A stretch of DNA of 64,000 nt, taken from NCBI GenBank assembly GCA_934500705.1, contig CAKSTI010000004.1:62001-126000 (forward strand), read 5' to 3'. The stretch's first letter is position 1. Each line of letters opens with the position of its first letter. Both the position numbers and the translations under genes were made by a program. Positions 17,103-26,738 of this stretch are shown here, in pieces. Origin of the DNA: an uncultured Clostridia bacterium. Its GTDB lineage: Bacteria > Bacillota > Clostridia > UMGS1810. The notes beneath the pieces were generated by a model. It saw nothing but the letters and a program-made list of their open reading frames with translations, was not told the DNA's origin and did not search any database.

Positions 17103-17849
17103 TTACCTCCTCCTTTTTATTTTAAAGCAATCATAATACATATCAAAATCAGCCGCCGGAACACTTCGCCCCTCCAAGCGTGATGATATATTATCAAATA
17201 TGTTTTCAAGCGTCCTGTCGGCAAATACAGCCTCAATTCCACTCTGAAAGCACACCACCGCCGACGGCGACCAAGGGATAAGTCCCACGGGCGGTGTGCC
17301 TATTGCGTCAACAACTTCATCAACCGTCGGAAAAATTCCGTTTTCAATATACGACGGTATAATCTTATTTATAACAACGCTGCACCCGGCAGTTGAAAGA
17401 CTTGCCGCTCTCTCGCACATTCTTGCGGACAGCTTTGTGCAGTCCGTCACAAGCACTAGCTTTGTGCAAAACGGCACTGCCGCATCTATGAGGTTATACG
17501 GAATGTCAAGCAGAATAAAATCACTTTCAACCGTGGATAAAAACTCTCCCAGCTTTTCAAAATCCGCAATGTCTGACGAAAGACTTCCACGCACAAAAGC
17601 GGCATTTTTAAACCCCGGCAACAAACACATTGCATCGTCCGCATTGCAAAAACCGCCGAGCACATCGGAAATATCCAAAACCGAGCTGTCCTGAAATCCG
17701 ACGGCAAAGTCAAGTGCGCTCCTCTCTGCGCAGAGGTCGGACGCAAAAACGCTGACGCCCTTGCGTGCAAGGGACAGCCACACGCCGGCACACACAAACG
17801 TTGCACCGCAGCCGCCCTTTGGCGACGAAAAAGCAATTATTTCCGACAT
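17103..17849 (-). CDS. MinD/ParA-like ATPase with altered P-loop
   Basis: A 248-residue SIMIBI-class protein at the position where minD or minCD often follow PBP2 and mreBCD. The N-terminal loop SSPKGGCGATF (8-18) keeps the signature lysine of deviant Walker A motifs (Lys11) but has Ala16 in place of the P-loop lysine, a variant also known from CpaE/TadZ-type proteins. FILLDIPYN corresponds to Walker B. The C-terminus lacks an obvious MinD amphipathic membrane helix. It is therefore better called MinD-like, with nucleotide hydrolysis uncertain. It may place division or an envelope machine. Confidence 0.7.
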   Translation of the reverse strand: MSEIIAFSSPKGGCGATFVCAGVWLSLARKGVSVFASDLCAERSALDFAVGFQDSSVLDISDVLGGFCNADDAMCLLPGFKNAAFVRGSLSSDIADFEKLGEFLSTVESDFILLDIPYNLIDAAVPFCTKLVLVTDCTKLSARMCERAASLSTAGCSVVINKIIPSYIENGIFPTVDEVVDAIGTPPVGLIPWSPSAVVCFQSGIEAVFADRTLENIFDNISSRLEGRSVPAADFDMYYDCFKIKRRR

Positions 17850-17931
17850 ATTTAAACCTCACCTTATAATTTTAACAGAAATTTTTCATTTTGTCTACAT
17901 TTTTGGAAAATATTTACCAAATTGAAATATT

Positions 17932-19995
17932 TTATCTCAAAAGAACATTTTTCCCGACGAAATCCGCCTTGTCATATTCTTCATTAAGTCCAAAGTATTT
18001 TTCGTAAATTTTCCTTGCAATCGGCGCAAGCGCAGCACCCGAACCTGCGTTTTCTATGACAACCGCTATTGCAATCTGCGGGTCGTCATAGGGGGCATAA
18101 GTTGCAAACACGCCGTTGGCGCTTCCGGAGTTGACCTGCGCCGAACCCGTCTTGGAGCAAACCTTTATGGGGAAGTCGGCAAACGTTGCGGAAGATGTAC
18201 CCTGCATACTTCCCAGATACATTCCCTCGGTAACGCTCTTGTATGTGGACTCCGACATATCCAGCCTGCCTATCTCCTCAGGGCTGAAAATCTTTACTTC
18301 TTTGCCCTCGCTGTAATCACGGATTGACTTTGTAAGGTGCGGCCGATAGCACGTTCCGCCGTTGGCAACGGTAGAGATGTAGTTGACAATTTGCAGCGGC
18401 GTAAAGAGGTTAAACGACTGCCCTATCGCCATTTGCAAAGTATCACCGGGGTACCATACCTGGTCGAAAGTTTCTTTTTTATACTCTTCATTTGCCAGTA
18501 TGCCGGCAGACTCGCCCTCAATCTCTATACCTGTCTTTTTTCCAAGACCGACACGGCTTGCGTAATCAAAAATTTTCTTTTCGCCGAGCCTTCTGCCGAC
18601 TTCGTAGAAGTAATAGTTGCACGAATTTTCTATTGCCTTTGAAACATTCTGTGCACCGTGAGTGGTGTGGCTCTGCGTCCATATCCAGCAGTTAAATGTC
18701 TGACCGTAGTATTCGTACTGTCCCTTGTCCACTATTGTTTCGGACGGAGTTATCACCTTTTCTTCCAGTCCGGCAATCGCAGTTATTATCTTGAAGACCG
18801 AACCGGGAGGGTAAGTTCCGCTGATAGCACGGTTAAACATCGGTTTACCGCTGTCCTTAATCAGCTTTTCGTAATTTTCGTCAAAGCTCGACGGGTCAAA
18901 GTCAGGATAGCTTGCAATGGCGAGAATTTCTCCCGTTCTCACGTCCATTGCAACAACCGCACCGCCGCCGGCGTCCGCTCCTGCTTTGTCCTTTTTGGAA
19001 ACACCACGTTTTTTAATGTCGGTAATGGTTTCTTTGAGTGCATCTTCCGCAACTTTTTGAAGTTCCGAGTCAATGGTGAGCACGGCATTATTACCCGGTA
19101 TTGCGGAAACTTCGTCCGGAGCAAGCGACTTTGTGCCTATTTCTCTGGAACGGTTTATTCGCCCGTCCTTACCTTTTATATACGGCTCCAAAAATTTTTC
19201 CAGACCGTCTTTGCCTATTATGTCGTTCATACCGTAGTTTTGGTCTTTAAGCTGTTCGTACTCCTCACGGTATATAACGCCCACCCTGCCCAAAACGTGT
19301 GATGCCAGACTGCCGTTTGTGTACTCACGGAACGGCGATGTAACGACCGTAATGTTTGAGTAAAAGTCATTATTTTCCTTTAAAACCGACACCGTTTCCA
19401 TACTCACGTCATTTGCCACGGTAACGGGCGAGCCGTACGCAAGTCCACGGTTTTCGAGTTCGTAGCGCACTCCCACGATTTTCCGCAGCTGCTCGGCCGC
19501 ATAGCGGTCGTCTATGTTGTAGCGTTTCATAAAGCTTCTCAACGCCGCCTTGCCGTCCGCAGATGCGGAAATTCCGTACTTTTTCTTAAACTCTGCCGTC
19601 TTGTCCGCCGCCGAAACCTTGCCTTCTTCGGTAAACGTGTATTCAAAGTTATCCGCCGAAATCGGCAGAGTGTCAACATAATCGTCACCGTTTTTGTCAA
19701 ACACGGACGTTAAATTTAAGAGTATGTCATTTAGCTTGTTGTCTGCCATATCGCTGTAATTTACCTGTACGGAAAATCCCACTCGGTTTGTAATCAGCGG
19801 TTTTCCGTTGCGGTCGTAAATCTGCCCTCTCGGCGCCTTTACCTCAACGGAATTTGTGAGCTTGCTTTTGGACTGCGCAAGATAGTCGTCGCCCTTAACC
19901 GCTTGAAGCACCAAAAGCCTCGATATAATCGAGGCCAAAAGTATGGAAATAACAAAAAACATCATAAAATTTTTGTCTTTTAATCTCGAAAACAA
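17932..19995 (-). CDS. mrdA: Penicillin-binding protein 2 (rod-shape transpeptidase)
   Basis: A 687-residue class B PBP with one N-terminal membrane helix (MMFFVISILLASIISRLLVL), a long pedestal domain and a transpeptidase domain. The active site is in YPPGSVFKI (SxxK), followed by SCN (SxN) and SKTGSAQ (KTG). It cross-links peptidoglycan for side-wall growth with the Mre proteins. mreD, mreC and mreB lie directly upstream in the same operon, and the gene starts 2 bases after mreD. Confidence 0.94.
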   Translation of the reverse strand: MFSRLKDKNFMMFFVISILLASIISRLLVLQAVKGDDYLAQSKSKLTNSVEVKAPRGQIYDRNGKPLITNRVGFSVQVNYSDMADNKLNDILLNLTSVFDKNGDDYVDTLPISADNFEYTFTEEGKVSAADKTAEFKKKYGISASADGKAALRSFMKRYNIDDRYAAEQLRKIVGVRYELENRGLAYGSPVTVANDVSMETVSVLKENNDFYSNITVVTSPFREYTNGSLASHVLGRVGVIYREEYEQLKDQNYGMNDIIGKDGLEKFLEPYIKGKDGRINRSREIGTKSLAPDEVSAIPGNNAVLTIDSELQKVAEDALKETITDIKKRGVSKKDKAGADAGGGAVVAMDVRTGEILAIASYPDFDPSSFDENYEKLIKDSGKPMFNRAISGTYPPGSVFKIITAIAGLEEKVITPSETIVDKGQYEYYGQTFNCWIWTQSHTTHGAQNVSKAIENSCNYYFYEVGRRLGEKKIFDYASRVGLGKKTGIEIEGESAGILANEEYKKETFDQVWYPGDTLQMAIGQSFNLFTPLQIVNYISTVANGGTCYRPHLTKSIRDYSEGKEVKIFSPEEIGRLDMSESTYKSVTEGMYLGSMQGTSSATFADFPIKVCSKTGSAQVNSGSANGVFATYAPYDDPQIAIAVVIENAGSGAALAPIARKIYEKYFGLNEEYDKADFVGKNVLLR

Positions 19996-19997
19996 TT

Positions 19998-20492
19998 CTA
20001 AAATCCCCTTATATGTTCTTCACTCAGCCATAGCGTCCACATAGATATCAAAAGCGCCGCCGCTCCGTCATAAATTCCTCCCGGAATAATCAGCCTTACA
20101 AATGTGTATACAAACGGCCCGTACCCTCTCATAGTGTAGCAAATGAGAAAGTACACTGTCTGATAAAGCACCGACACCACCATAACTCCGATAGCCACCG
20201 CCGGCGTGCTCTTTTTCATAAGCGTACTGCCGAACAGCGACACCGCAAGTCCTATATACATATATAACAGTCCGTTAATTCCCATAATTCCGCTCCCGTA
20301 AATATCTGCAAGCAGACCTGCGACAACGCAGAGCACGGCAGAACGCACGGGAAAATTATACATAGCGTAACAAACTGCAAAGACAAATACAAGATTTGGC
20401 GCAATACCGAAAATATTTATGTATCTGCCCACGGTCGTTTGCAGAACAAAGAGCACAAGCAGAGTTAAATACGTCCAAAAATACTTCATCAT
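19998..20492 (-). CDS. mreD: Rod shape-determining protein MreD
   Basis: A 164-residue membrane protein with five or six helices, of typical MreD size, placed between mreC and PBP2. MreD is a partner in the elongasome that links cytoplasmic MreB filaments with peptidoglycan synthesis outside. Sequence conservation of the family is low, so the call rests on topology and position. Confidence 0.9.
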   Translation of the reverse strand: MMKYFWTYLTLLVLFVLQTTVGRYINIFGIAPNLVFVFAVCYAMYNFPVRSAVLCVVAGLLADIYGSGIMGINGLLYMYIGLAVSLFGSTLMKKSTPAVAIGVMVVSVLYQTVYFLICYTMRGYGPFVYTFVRLIIPGGIYDGAAALLISMWTLWLSEEHIRGF

Positions 20493-20503
20493 TAATTCTC
20501 CGA

Positions 20504-21334
20504 TTACTTGTTTTTAATAATCATAACCTCGTCAATGTCCGAGAAGTCAACGCCGGGTTTTATAACGGCTTCCTGTGAAACTCCGGTCACGTCGTCCTTG
20601 ATTTCCGTCACCTTGCCGATGTAAATACCTGACGGAATTATACCGCCCGAACCCGATGTTTCTATAAAATCGCCTATCTCTATGCCCGACTCCTTGGACA
20701 CATAAGTCATCTTACAGGCGCCCTTTTCCATAAGGCTCATATCGCCCTGAACTATGGCGGTGTTGCCCACACGCATTATGCTTGCACTGACGGAAACTTG
20801 CGGGTCTGTTATTGCGCTGATTTTAGACCAGCTTCTGCCAACCTTGCTTACATAGCCCACAAGACCGTACGCCGTCATAACGGCGCAGTTTTCCGTTACA
20901 CCGTCTTTAAGACCTTTGTTCACGATGTAGGTTCTCGAAAAATTGTCGGTGTTAAACGCCACAACATCTGCGGCAACAAAATCAAAATTCTTTTGATTTT
21001 CTTTGAGCTTTAACAGGTCACGGAGTCTTTCGTTTTCCGATTTAAGACTTTCATTTTTCCTGAGCTCGTCTTCAAGCTCGGCAACACGTTCACGCAGTTT
21101 TTCGTTTTCCTTTTCGTACCCTTTCATATTTTTAAGGTAGTTAAAAAAACCTCTGACAGAACCTGCCAGCGACGTTGCGCCGCCCTGAACGGGACTTACG
21201 GCACCTGCAACGCTGTCCGACACGGCGCCGGCACGCTTTGCACCCGATGCCGTTGATGCCGCAATAACGCATATCAAAACAACCGTCGTTGCCAAAAGCA
21301 TTATTTTAAATTTGTTTTTCTGGAAGAAATACAT
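20504..21334 (-). CDS. mreC: Rod shape-determining protein MreC
   Basis: A 276-residue protein with an N-terminal membrane anchor (IMLLATTVVLICVIAA), a coiled coil from about residue 70 to 112 rich in Glu/Lys/Leu, then the beta-barrel MreC domain (for example GLVGYVSKVGRSWSKI and GDMSLMEKG). It lies between mreB and mreD and scaffolds the cell-wall elongation complex at the outer face of the membrane. Confidence 0.94.
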   Translation of the reverse strand: MYFFQKNKFKIMLLATTVVLICVIAASTASGAKRAGAVSDSVAGAVSPVQGGATSLAGSVRGFFNYLKNMKGYEKENEKLRERVAELEDELRKNESLKSENERLRDLLKLKENQKNFDFVAADVVAFNTDNFSRTYIVNKGLKDGVTENCAVMTAYGLVGYVSKVGRSWSKISAITDPQVSVSASIMRVGNTAIVQGDMSLMEKGACKMTYVSKESGIEIGDFIETSGSGGIIPSGIYIGKVTEIKDDVTGVSQEAVIKPGVDFSDIDEVMIIKNK

Positions 21335-21348
21335 CTCTTATACACCTT

Positions 21349-22344
21349 TTACATTTCTGTTTTAATAGCCTCTATCTCGTCAATAACCATTCCCGTTCCG
21401 ATTGCAACGCAGCTCAGCGGGTCGTCCGCAACAATTACCGGCATACCCGTAGCGTGAGTTATCACAAGGTCGAGCCCTCTAATCAGCGCACCACCGCCCG
21501 ATATTACAATGCCTCTGTCCATAATGTCTGCCGAAAGCTCCGGGGGAGTGTCTTCGAGCGTCATCTTGACCGCATCTACTATCGTGGATATGCACTCGCT
21601 CATAGCATTCATAACATCTGTCGATGTTATCGTCAGGTACTTTGGAAGTCCGCTCACCAAATCACGTCCGCAAACCTCCGTCACTTCCTCGTGCTGTAAC
21701 GGACACGCCGAGCCGATTTCTATTTTCACTCTTTCGGCGGTAGCCTCGCCTATGAGTACGTTATATTCTTTGCGGATATAGTTTACTATCGCCTCGTTGA
21801 GCTCATCGCCCGCAACACGCAGAGAACGGCTCGTAACTATGCCGCCGAGCGAAATAACCGCAACTTCGCTCGTGCCGCCGCCTATGTCGCAAATCATACT
21901 ACCGGTCGGTTCCTCAACAGGCAGTTTTGCACCGATTGCCGCCGCCATAGGCTCCTCTATGAGATGCGCCTCACGTGCACCGGACTGCAATGTTGCCTCC
22001 TCGACCGCCATTTTTTCGACCTCAGTAACGCCGGACGGTACGCAGACAACCACTCTCGGTCTGTGCCAGCCGGTGAGGTTGCACGCCTTATTCATAAAGT
22101 ATTTAAGCATAACCTGCGTCACGTCATAGTCGGCAATAACGCCGTCTTTGAGCGGTCTTACGGTCACAATGTTCTCCGGTGTTCTGCCGAGCATCTCCTT
22201 TGCCTCAGCTCCAACAGCCTTTACCTCACCGGTATCTTTGTTTATCGCAACGACGCTCGGTTCATTTATGACTATGCCCTTGGACTTTAAGTAAACAAGC
22301 GTATTCGCCGTGCCAAGGTCAATTCCTATATCCTTTTTTGCCAT
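21349..22344 (-). CDS. mreB: Rod shape-determining protein MreB
   Basis: A 331-residue actin-like ATPase. IDLGTANTLVY (8-18) is the phosphate 1 motif, DIGGGTSEVAVISLGG (phosphate 2) and SGGGALIRGL (adenosine motif) follow. The gene begins inside the end of maf (overlap 19 bases) with GGGGAGG eleven bases before the ATG. It organises peptidoglycan synthesis around the cell and implies a rod-shaped or elongated cell. Confidence 0.96.
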   Translation of the reverse strand: MAKKDIGIDLGTANTLVYLKSKGIVINEPSVVAINKDTGEVKAVGAEAKEMLGRTPENIVTVRPLKDGVIADYDVTQVMLKYFMNKACNLTGWHRPRVVVCVPSGVTEVEKMAVEEATLQSGAREAHLIEEPMAAAIGAKLPVEEPTGSMICDIGGGTSEVAVISLGGIVTSRSLRVAGDELNEAIVNYIRKEYNVLIGEATAERVKIEIGSACPLQHEEVTEVCGRDLVSGLPKYLTITSTDVMNAMSECISTIVDAVKMTLEDTPPELSADIMDRGIVISGGGALIRGLDLVITHATGMPVIVADDPLSCVAIGTGMVIDEIEAIKTEM

Positions 22345-22931
22345 TTGGACAACTCCTCCCCAAATTCATCTTTTATGAGAGTATACAATCTGCAAAGCGG
22401 CAGACCGACAACGTTAAAATAATCGCCTGAAACAGATTTTACAAACACTGCGGCAAATTCCTGTATGCCGTATGCACCTGCCTTGTCAAGCGGACGGCAG
22501 TTCTTTACGTACAACTTAATCTCGCTGTCCGAAATATCCCTGAAAACGACCTCGGTCTTTTCGCACCTCGACTCAACCCTCATACTGTCCGTGTCCGCAA
22601 CCGCAATGCCCGTGTATACAAAATGGCTTTTGCCGGAGAGCGAACGGAGCATATTTTCGGCATCTTCGCTGTCTTTCGGCTTTCCGAGTATTTTGCCGTC
22701 GCTCACAACAACGGTGTCCGCACCGATAACCAGAGTATGCTTTTCGCAACCCGATGCGGCGGCGCTTGCTTTGAGTACGGCAAGCTCCTGAACGTAAATG
22801 CTCGGTTCAAGCGTCTCTGGAACAGTGCTCTCGTCTACATCTGCCACGCATATGGTAAACTGCGCCCCTATGCTTTCCAAAAGTTCTCTGCGCCGTGGCG
22901 AACCCGACGCAAGCACAAATTTTCTGCCCAT
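22326..22931 (-). CDS. maf: Maf-like nucleotide pyrophosphatase
   Basis: A 201-residue Maf/Ham1-fold protein that hydrolyses non-canonical or modified nucleoside triphosphates (dTTP/UTP type in many members). LASGSPRRRELLESIG (7-22) and IGADTVVVSDGKILGKP are diagnostic. It is translationally linked with dut upstream (one shared base) and overlaps mreB. Maf just ahead of mreBCD is a classic Firmicute arrangement. Confidence 0.94.
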   Translation of the reverse strand: MGRKFVLASGSPRRRELLESIGAQFTICVADVDESTVPETLEPSIYVQELAVLKASAAASGCEKHTLVIGADTVVVSDGKILGKPKDSEDAENMLRSLSGKSHFVYTGIAVADTDSMRVESRCEKTEVVFRDISDSEIKLYVKNCRPLDKAGAYGIQEFAAVFVKSVSGDYFNVVGLPLCRLYTLIKDEFGEELSKWQKRI

Positions 22932-23386
22932 CAGAACGCACCCGTTGAGCCAAATCCTCCGGCTCCCCTCGGCGTTTCTTCAAGCTCGGCAACTTCCGTC
23001 AGCTTAACCTGATTTACCGGCATAACAACAAGCTGAGCTATTCTCTCGCCGTTTTTAAGAGTATACTCCTCATTGCTGAGGTTTATAATTCCAACCTTTA
23101 TTTCGCCCGTGTAGTCGCTGTCAATCACTCCGACGCAGTTAGAAAGCGTAATTCCCTTCTTTGTAGCAAGTCCGCTGCGTGCAAATACAAATGCTCCGAA
23201 TTCGGCACTCGGCAGTTTTATTGCAATGCCTGTGGGAATTAATCTGCGGTCGAGCGGTTTTAAGACAATATCCTCGTCAATGCAAGCGGTAAGGTCCATT
23301 CCTGCCGAACCCTCGGTTGCGTAAAACGGGAGCTTTTTCTCCTTATTATTGTCTAAAAATTTAATTTTTACTTCTATGTTCTCCAT
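22931..23386 (-). CDS. dut: dUTP diphosphatase
   Basis: A 151-residue trimeric dUTPase that turns dUTP into dUMP and PPi. All five motifs are visible: AGMDLTA, FARSGLATKKG, GVIDSDYTGEI, RIAQLVV and RGAGGFGSTG. It sits 12 bases after the U32 gene and directly before maf, so two house-cleaning nucleotide hydrolases are paired in this operon. Confidence 0.96.
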   Translation of the reverse strand: MENIEVKIKFLDNNKEKKLPFYATEGSAGMDLTACIDEDIVLKPLDRRLIPTGIAIKLPSAEFGAFVFARSGLATKKGITLSNCVGVIDSDYTGEIKVGIINLSNEEYTLKNGERIAQLVVMPVNQVKLTEVAELEETPRGAGGFGSTGAF

Positions 23387-23398
23387 ATTTTTTCCTTT

Positions 23399-25483
23399 CT
23401 ACACCCCACGGTAATAATGACCTCTTGTAAAATCTCCGTCAAAGGGCAATTCTCTTTTGTATTTATCAAATATATTCTCAATTTCGCACGGCTTTTCCTC
23501 CGTGAAAATAAATCGCAGCGAGTCGATTCCGTGCATCGGAATTTCCGAAAGCCTGTCCGCCATATATACGGGCGCACTGTTGTATATGGTATTGGTGCAC
23601 GAGCTTTTGTCGGTAAAGAGAGGAAACTCTGCGCCCTTCCTGTCCTTTAAAACATAGCCGTTATCCGTACAGCAGCATTTGCCGCAGGCAGATTTTACAG
23701 CGCAGTTCTGAATTGTCATCAGAGGAACACGCCCATAGATAATCAGCTCTTTTTTTGCAAAGTCCGAAACAGCGTCTATCTGATGCAAATTAAGCTCCGG
23801 CGAAAGGCAAATCCGCTCAACTCCCAAATCGGCAAGCTCCGCAAGTGCCTGAGAGTTAAAAACATTCATCGTGTAATTTGCGCTGACGCACAGGTTTTCA
23901 AATGCAAACAACTGCGAAATGTTGGAAACATAAACCTCCGACACCTCAATTTTTCCTATATCCTCCCGATTATCCCGTGCAATCACAGGGAGAACCACCG
24001 CTGTTTTATCGCCTATGCCGTCAAAATATTTTTTGTTTTTCCTGTATAAATTATAACCAATCAACACCTTGTCAAACCCGGCATCAAGCGCAGCCTTTGC
24101 CTGCTCCGCCGTCAGAACCGAGGCACGGTATGATATGTTATCAAATGTTTTTCCAGGACAGCTCCGCACCGAAAATCGAGCACTGCTCTCCCTCTCGGAC
24201 AATGACAGCGCCCGTGTGAGTTTTTCAATTCCTCTGCGCCTGATGTCGTTAATCTCGCTTATCGGCAGACTCACATTTTCGCCGATTTCCGCCTCAAATT
24301 TACCGAGTGAAAACGGCGTGTTCCCCGTCTTTGCAAACTGGCGTTCGAGTCTTTGCATATCAAGCGGAACGTTTACCGCCCGTTCTGCTGTGACGTTTCC
24401 CGTTATTCGGACAGATGTGCCTGCACAGGAAAACACGGCTTTTGCACACTCTCCGAGCACAACTTCAACCGAAACATCAATGACCTTTTTGTCAAGCTCC
24501 CTGTCTTTAAGCCCGGAGGCGAATTCGAGCACGGATTTATCCATTGCACTGTAAACATCGTCGTTGCTCTTGTTATAGTTAAGCATTTCCCTGCCCGTGC
24601 GGTTAAAAAGGTAACCCTTTGTAAATCCGCTGCGGCTGAAAATGTTTTTTAAAACATTCATATCGGCGTCCGTAACCTTTGCGCCGTTTCTGTATTTATT
24701 GTAAATAAACGTAACTGCCGAAACATATTCGGCACTTTTCATTCTGCCCTCTATTTTAAAGGACGAAACACCGCAGTCCGTCAGTTTGCTTATCTCGTCT
24801 GCAAGGCACAAATCTTTAAGACTCAAAAGATACTTTTCCCTCGCAATGCACCTGCCGTTTGCATCGTACAGAGAATAAGGAAGTCTGCACGGCTGTGCAC
24901 AGGCTCCACGGTTTCCGCTGCGGCAGCCGATAAAGCTGCTCATAAGGCACTGACCGCTGTAGCTCATACAAAGCGCACCGTGGACAAATACTTCAAGCTC
25001 GGCATCGGTTTCTTTGTGTATATTCTTAATCTCCTCAAAGCTAAGTTCCCTGGAAAGAACCACACGGCAAAATCCGAGCCTTTGCGCCGCCTTTACGCCC
25101 TCTGCATTGTGCACGGTCATCTGTGTACTTGCGTGAATGGGCAAATCACCAAAATACTCCCTCACCATTCTTACCACTGCCAAATCCTGCACAATCAGCG
25201 CATCTATGCCGATTTCGTACAGAAATTTTATAAATTCAAACACCTCGCCAAGCTCACTGTCGTGAACAAGGGTGTTTACCGCCGCATAGACCTTTGCGCC
25301 GTAAAGATGCGCAAAGCGCACCGCCTCGGCAATCTCGCCGTTGCTGAAATTTACCGCACTTCGCCGTGCACTGAAAGCACGACCGCCGATATACACAGCG
25401 TCTGCGCCGTTTGCTACGGCAGATTTGAGCGTTTCAAAGTTCCCTGCCGGGGCAAGCAGTTCAAAGCCGCCGTGCTCCGTCAT
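23399..25483 (-). CDS. rlhA: U32-family protein with DUF3656, probable 23S rRNA hydroxylase RlhA
   Basis: A 694-residue U32 protein. ELLAPAGNFETLKSAVANGADAVY opens the TIM-like barrel, and GALCMSYSGQCLMS...SGNRGACAQPCR has the cysteines of the U32 iron-sulfur site. The long C-terminal half corresponds to DUF3656, found in RlhA, which makes 5-hydroxycytidine in 23S rRNA of E. coli. Although named peptidases, U32 proteins of this type act in RNA hydroxylation. It overlaps zapA by four bases. The RNA target here is inferred. Confidence 0.8.
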   Translation of the reverse strand: MTEHGGFELLAPAGNFETLKSAVANGADAVYIGGRAFSARRSAVNFSNGEIAEAVRFAHLYGAKVYAAVNTLVHDSELGEVFEFIKFLYEIGIDALIVQDLAVVRMVREYFGDLPIHASTQMTVHNAEGVKAAQRLGFCRVVLSRELSFEEIKNIHKETDAELEVFVHGALCMSYSGQCLMSSFIGCRSGNRGACAQPCRLPYSLYDANGRCIAREKYLLSLKDLCLADEISKLTDCGVSSFKIEGRMKSAEYVSAVTFIYNKYRNGAKVTDADMNVLKNIFSRSGFTKGYLFNRTGREMLNYNKSNDDVYSAMDKSVLEFASGLKDRELDKKVIDVSVEVVLGECAKAVFSCAGTSVRITGNVTAERAVNVPLDMQRLERQFAKTGNTPFSLGKFEAEIGENVSLPISEINDIRRRGIEKLTRALSLSERESSARFSVRSCPGKTFDNISYRASVLTAEQAKAALDAGFDKVLIGYNLYRKNKKYFDGIGDKTAVVLPVIARDNREDIGKIEVSEVYVSNISQLFAFENLCVSANYTMNVFNSQALAELADLGVERICLSPELNLHQIDAVSDFAKKELIIYGRVPLMTIQNCAVKSACGKCCCTDNGYVLKDRKGAEFPLFTDKSSCTNTIYNSAPVYMADRLSEIPMHGIDSLRFIFTEEKPCEIENIFDKYKRELPFDGDFTRGHYYRGV

Positions 25484-25839
25484 CTCTTTGACCTCTCCGC
25501 AAGGTTTTTCTTTGTGGTTTTAAGCTCGTCCTTTATGTAGGCGTTTTCCTCCGTTAAAACCTTATTCTGCGTTTGAAGGCTTGCAATCTCGCCTTTGAGC
25601 TCACCAAGCTGCGCTTTGAGCCTTTCGTGCTCCTGCGATGCCTTAATCTTTTCGTCGCAGAAGTTAACGGCAGTAAGCACCGCCACATTCATCGGGTTAA
25701 TCTCCATACCCTTTGCAAGCGCTCTCATCATCTTGTCAACCTCTGCGCATACAGAAGTTATATACTGCTTGCTCTCCGTGCCCGAAATTGTATATTCACC
25801 GCCGAATATGGAAACACATACCGTATTTTTATCTGCCAT
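25480..25839 (-). CDS. zapA: Cell division protein ZapA
   Basis: A 119-residue protein starting MADKNTVCVSIFGGEYTI, followed by the conserved region MRALAKGMEINPMNVAVLTAVNFCDE and a long C-terminal coiled coil. ZapA bundles FtsZ filaments at the division site. ATG 25839 is chosen over GTG 25860 because GGAGGT lies seven bases before it. It is the first gene of the zapA-rlhA-dut-maf-mre-mrdA-mgsA operon. Confidence 0.9.
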   Translation of the reverse strand: MADKNTVCVSIFGGEYTISGTESKQYITSVCAEVDKMMRALAKGMEINPMNVAVLTAVNFCDEKIKASQEHERLKAQLGELKGEIASLQTQNKVLTEENAYIKDELKTTKKNLAERSKR

Positions 25840-25862
25840 TGACGTTACCTCCAAAACCACAT

Positions 25863-25884
25863 AACAGTATCACTGTTTATTATA
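25863..25884 (-). promoter_or_regulatory. Promoter -10 and palindrome ahead of zapA
   Basis: TATAAT on the minus strand (25879-25884) with a weak -35 (TGTTCA, 17 bases farther) precedes zapA. The palindrome AACAGTATCACTGTT (25863-25877) lies at the expected transcript start and could be an operator. Confidence 0.45.
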
Positions 25885-25937
25885 CAACAAAATTCACGGT
25901 TTGAACAGTGCTTTTACAAAATTTTTACAAATTTCTT

Positions 25938-26738
25938 TTATTTTTTAAACGTAAGCTGATATATCCGCTCCGCAGTGCTGTTTTCATCGAGCAAATCGGA
26001 GGTTTCCGTGTTTAAAAATCCGCTCTTTTCTCCCGCAAAATCCGCCATACCGTCCCACAGCCCCACCGTGGTGACGCCGTTTTGCGTACTCAGAGCGAGG
26101 TTGCGCAAATCACTGCCGTAAATTTTAATGCCGGTATCGCCGCTTAAAATCTTAACGGAATTTGATATTATGTTTTTCATAACAAAACTTCCGTCCTCCT
26201 CAATTTTAAGTATTTTGCCGTTGCCGTCGGCAAGTCTCTGCAAAGGGTCACGGATTATGCCGTCGGTTAAGGGATAGCCTTCCAAGATTTCCTCGTTTTC
26301 AAATTCCACGGCGTCTATATTTTTTGCGCAAACGCCGAAGCCGAACGAATACGGCATCTTGTACTCCGAAAAATTGCCGAGAGTACAGCCGACTTCCAGT
26401 GCGTTTCCGAGCAACTTGTATGTTATTATAAGATTAAACGAAAAAGGATAGTTCTTTACCGTGTCGTCATCGGCAGTTAAAATAAACTCGGCGTAATCCT
26501 CCATATATTCCATAACTTCAAACTGCTTGTCCTTTGCAAAACCGCCATACGGCATTTTGCAGTGCATCTTTCCGAGATACGCCCCACCGCCGCTGACCGC
26601 TCCGCACACGGGAAACGAAAATGTATCTCCGCCGGCAAGAAGTGTTTCGTCATCGGAGGAGAGCACCTCCTCAATCGCCGCTCCCTTTTGGGAAAGTCTG
26701 ACGGTTAAGTATTCATTTTTTAATATAACAGGCTCCAT
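25938..26738 (-). CDS. Aldose 1-epimerase-like protein with missing catalytic residues
   Basis: A 266-residue protein of the galactose-mutarotase/LacX fold. Sites normally carrying the general acid-base histidines and the glutamate are changed: the HGFARD-type motif reads MPYGGFAKD, the GxHPYF-type motif reads FGFGVCAK, and the terminal IEPW-type motif reads VGLWDG. It may be a sugar-binding or regulatory relative rather than a mutarotase. ATG 26738 is chosen for its AAAGG site and fit with the fold; the frame stays open to 26840. It is monocistronic, separated from zapA. Confidence 0.6.
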   Translation of the reverse strand: MEPVILKNEYLTVRLSQKGAAIEEVLSSDDETLLAGGDTFSFPVCGAVSGGGAYLGKMHCKMPYGGFAKDKQFEVMEYMEDYAEFILTADDDTVKNYPFSFNLIITYKLLGNALEVGCTLGNFSEYKMPYSFGFGVCAKNIDAVEFENEEILEGYPLTDGIIRDPLQRLADGNGKILKIEEDGSFVMKNIISNSVKILSGDTGIKIYGSDLRNLALSTQNGVTTVGLWDGMADFAGEKSGFLNTETSDLLDENSTAERIYQLTFKK

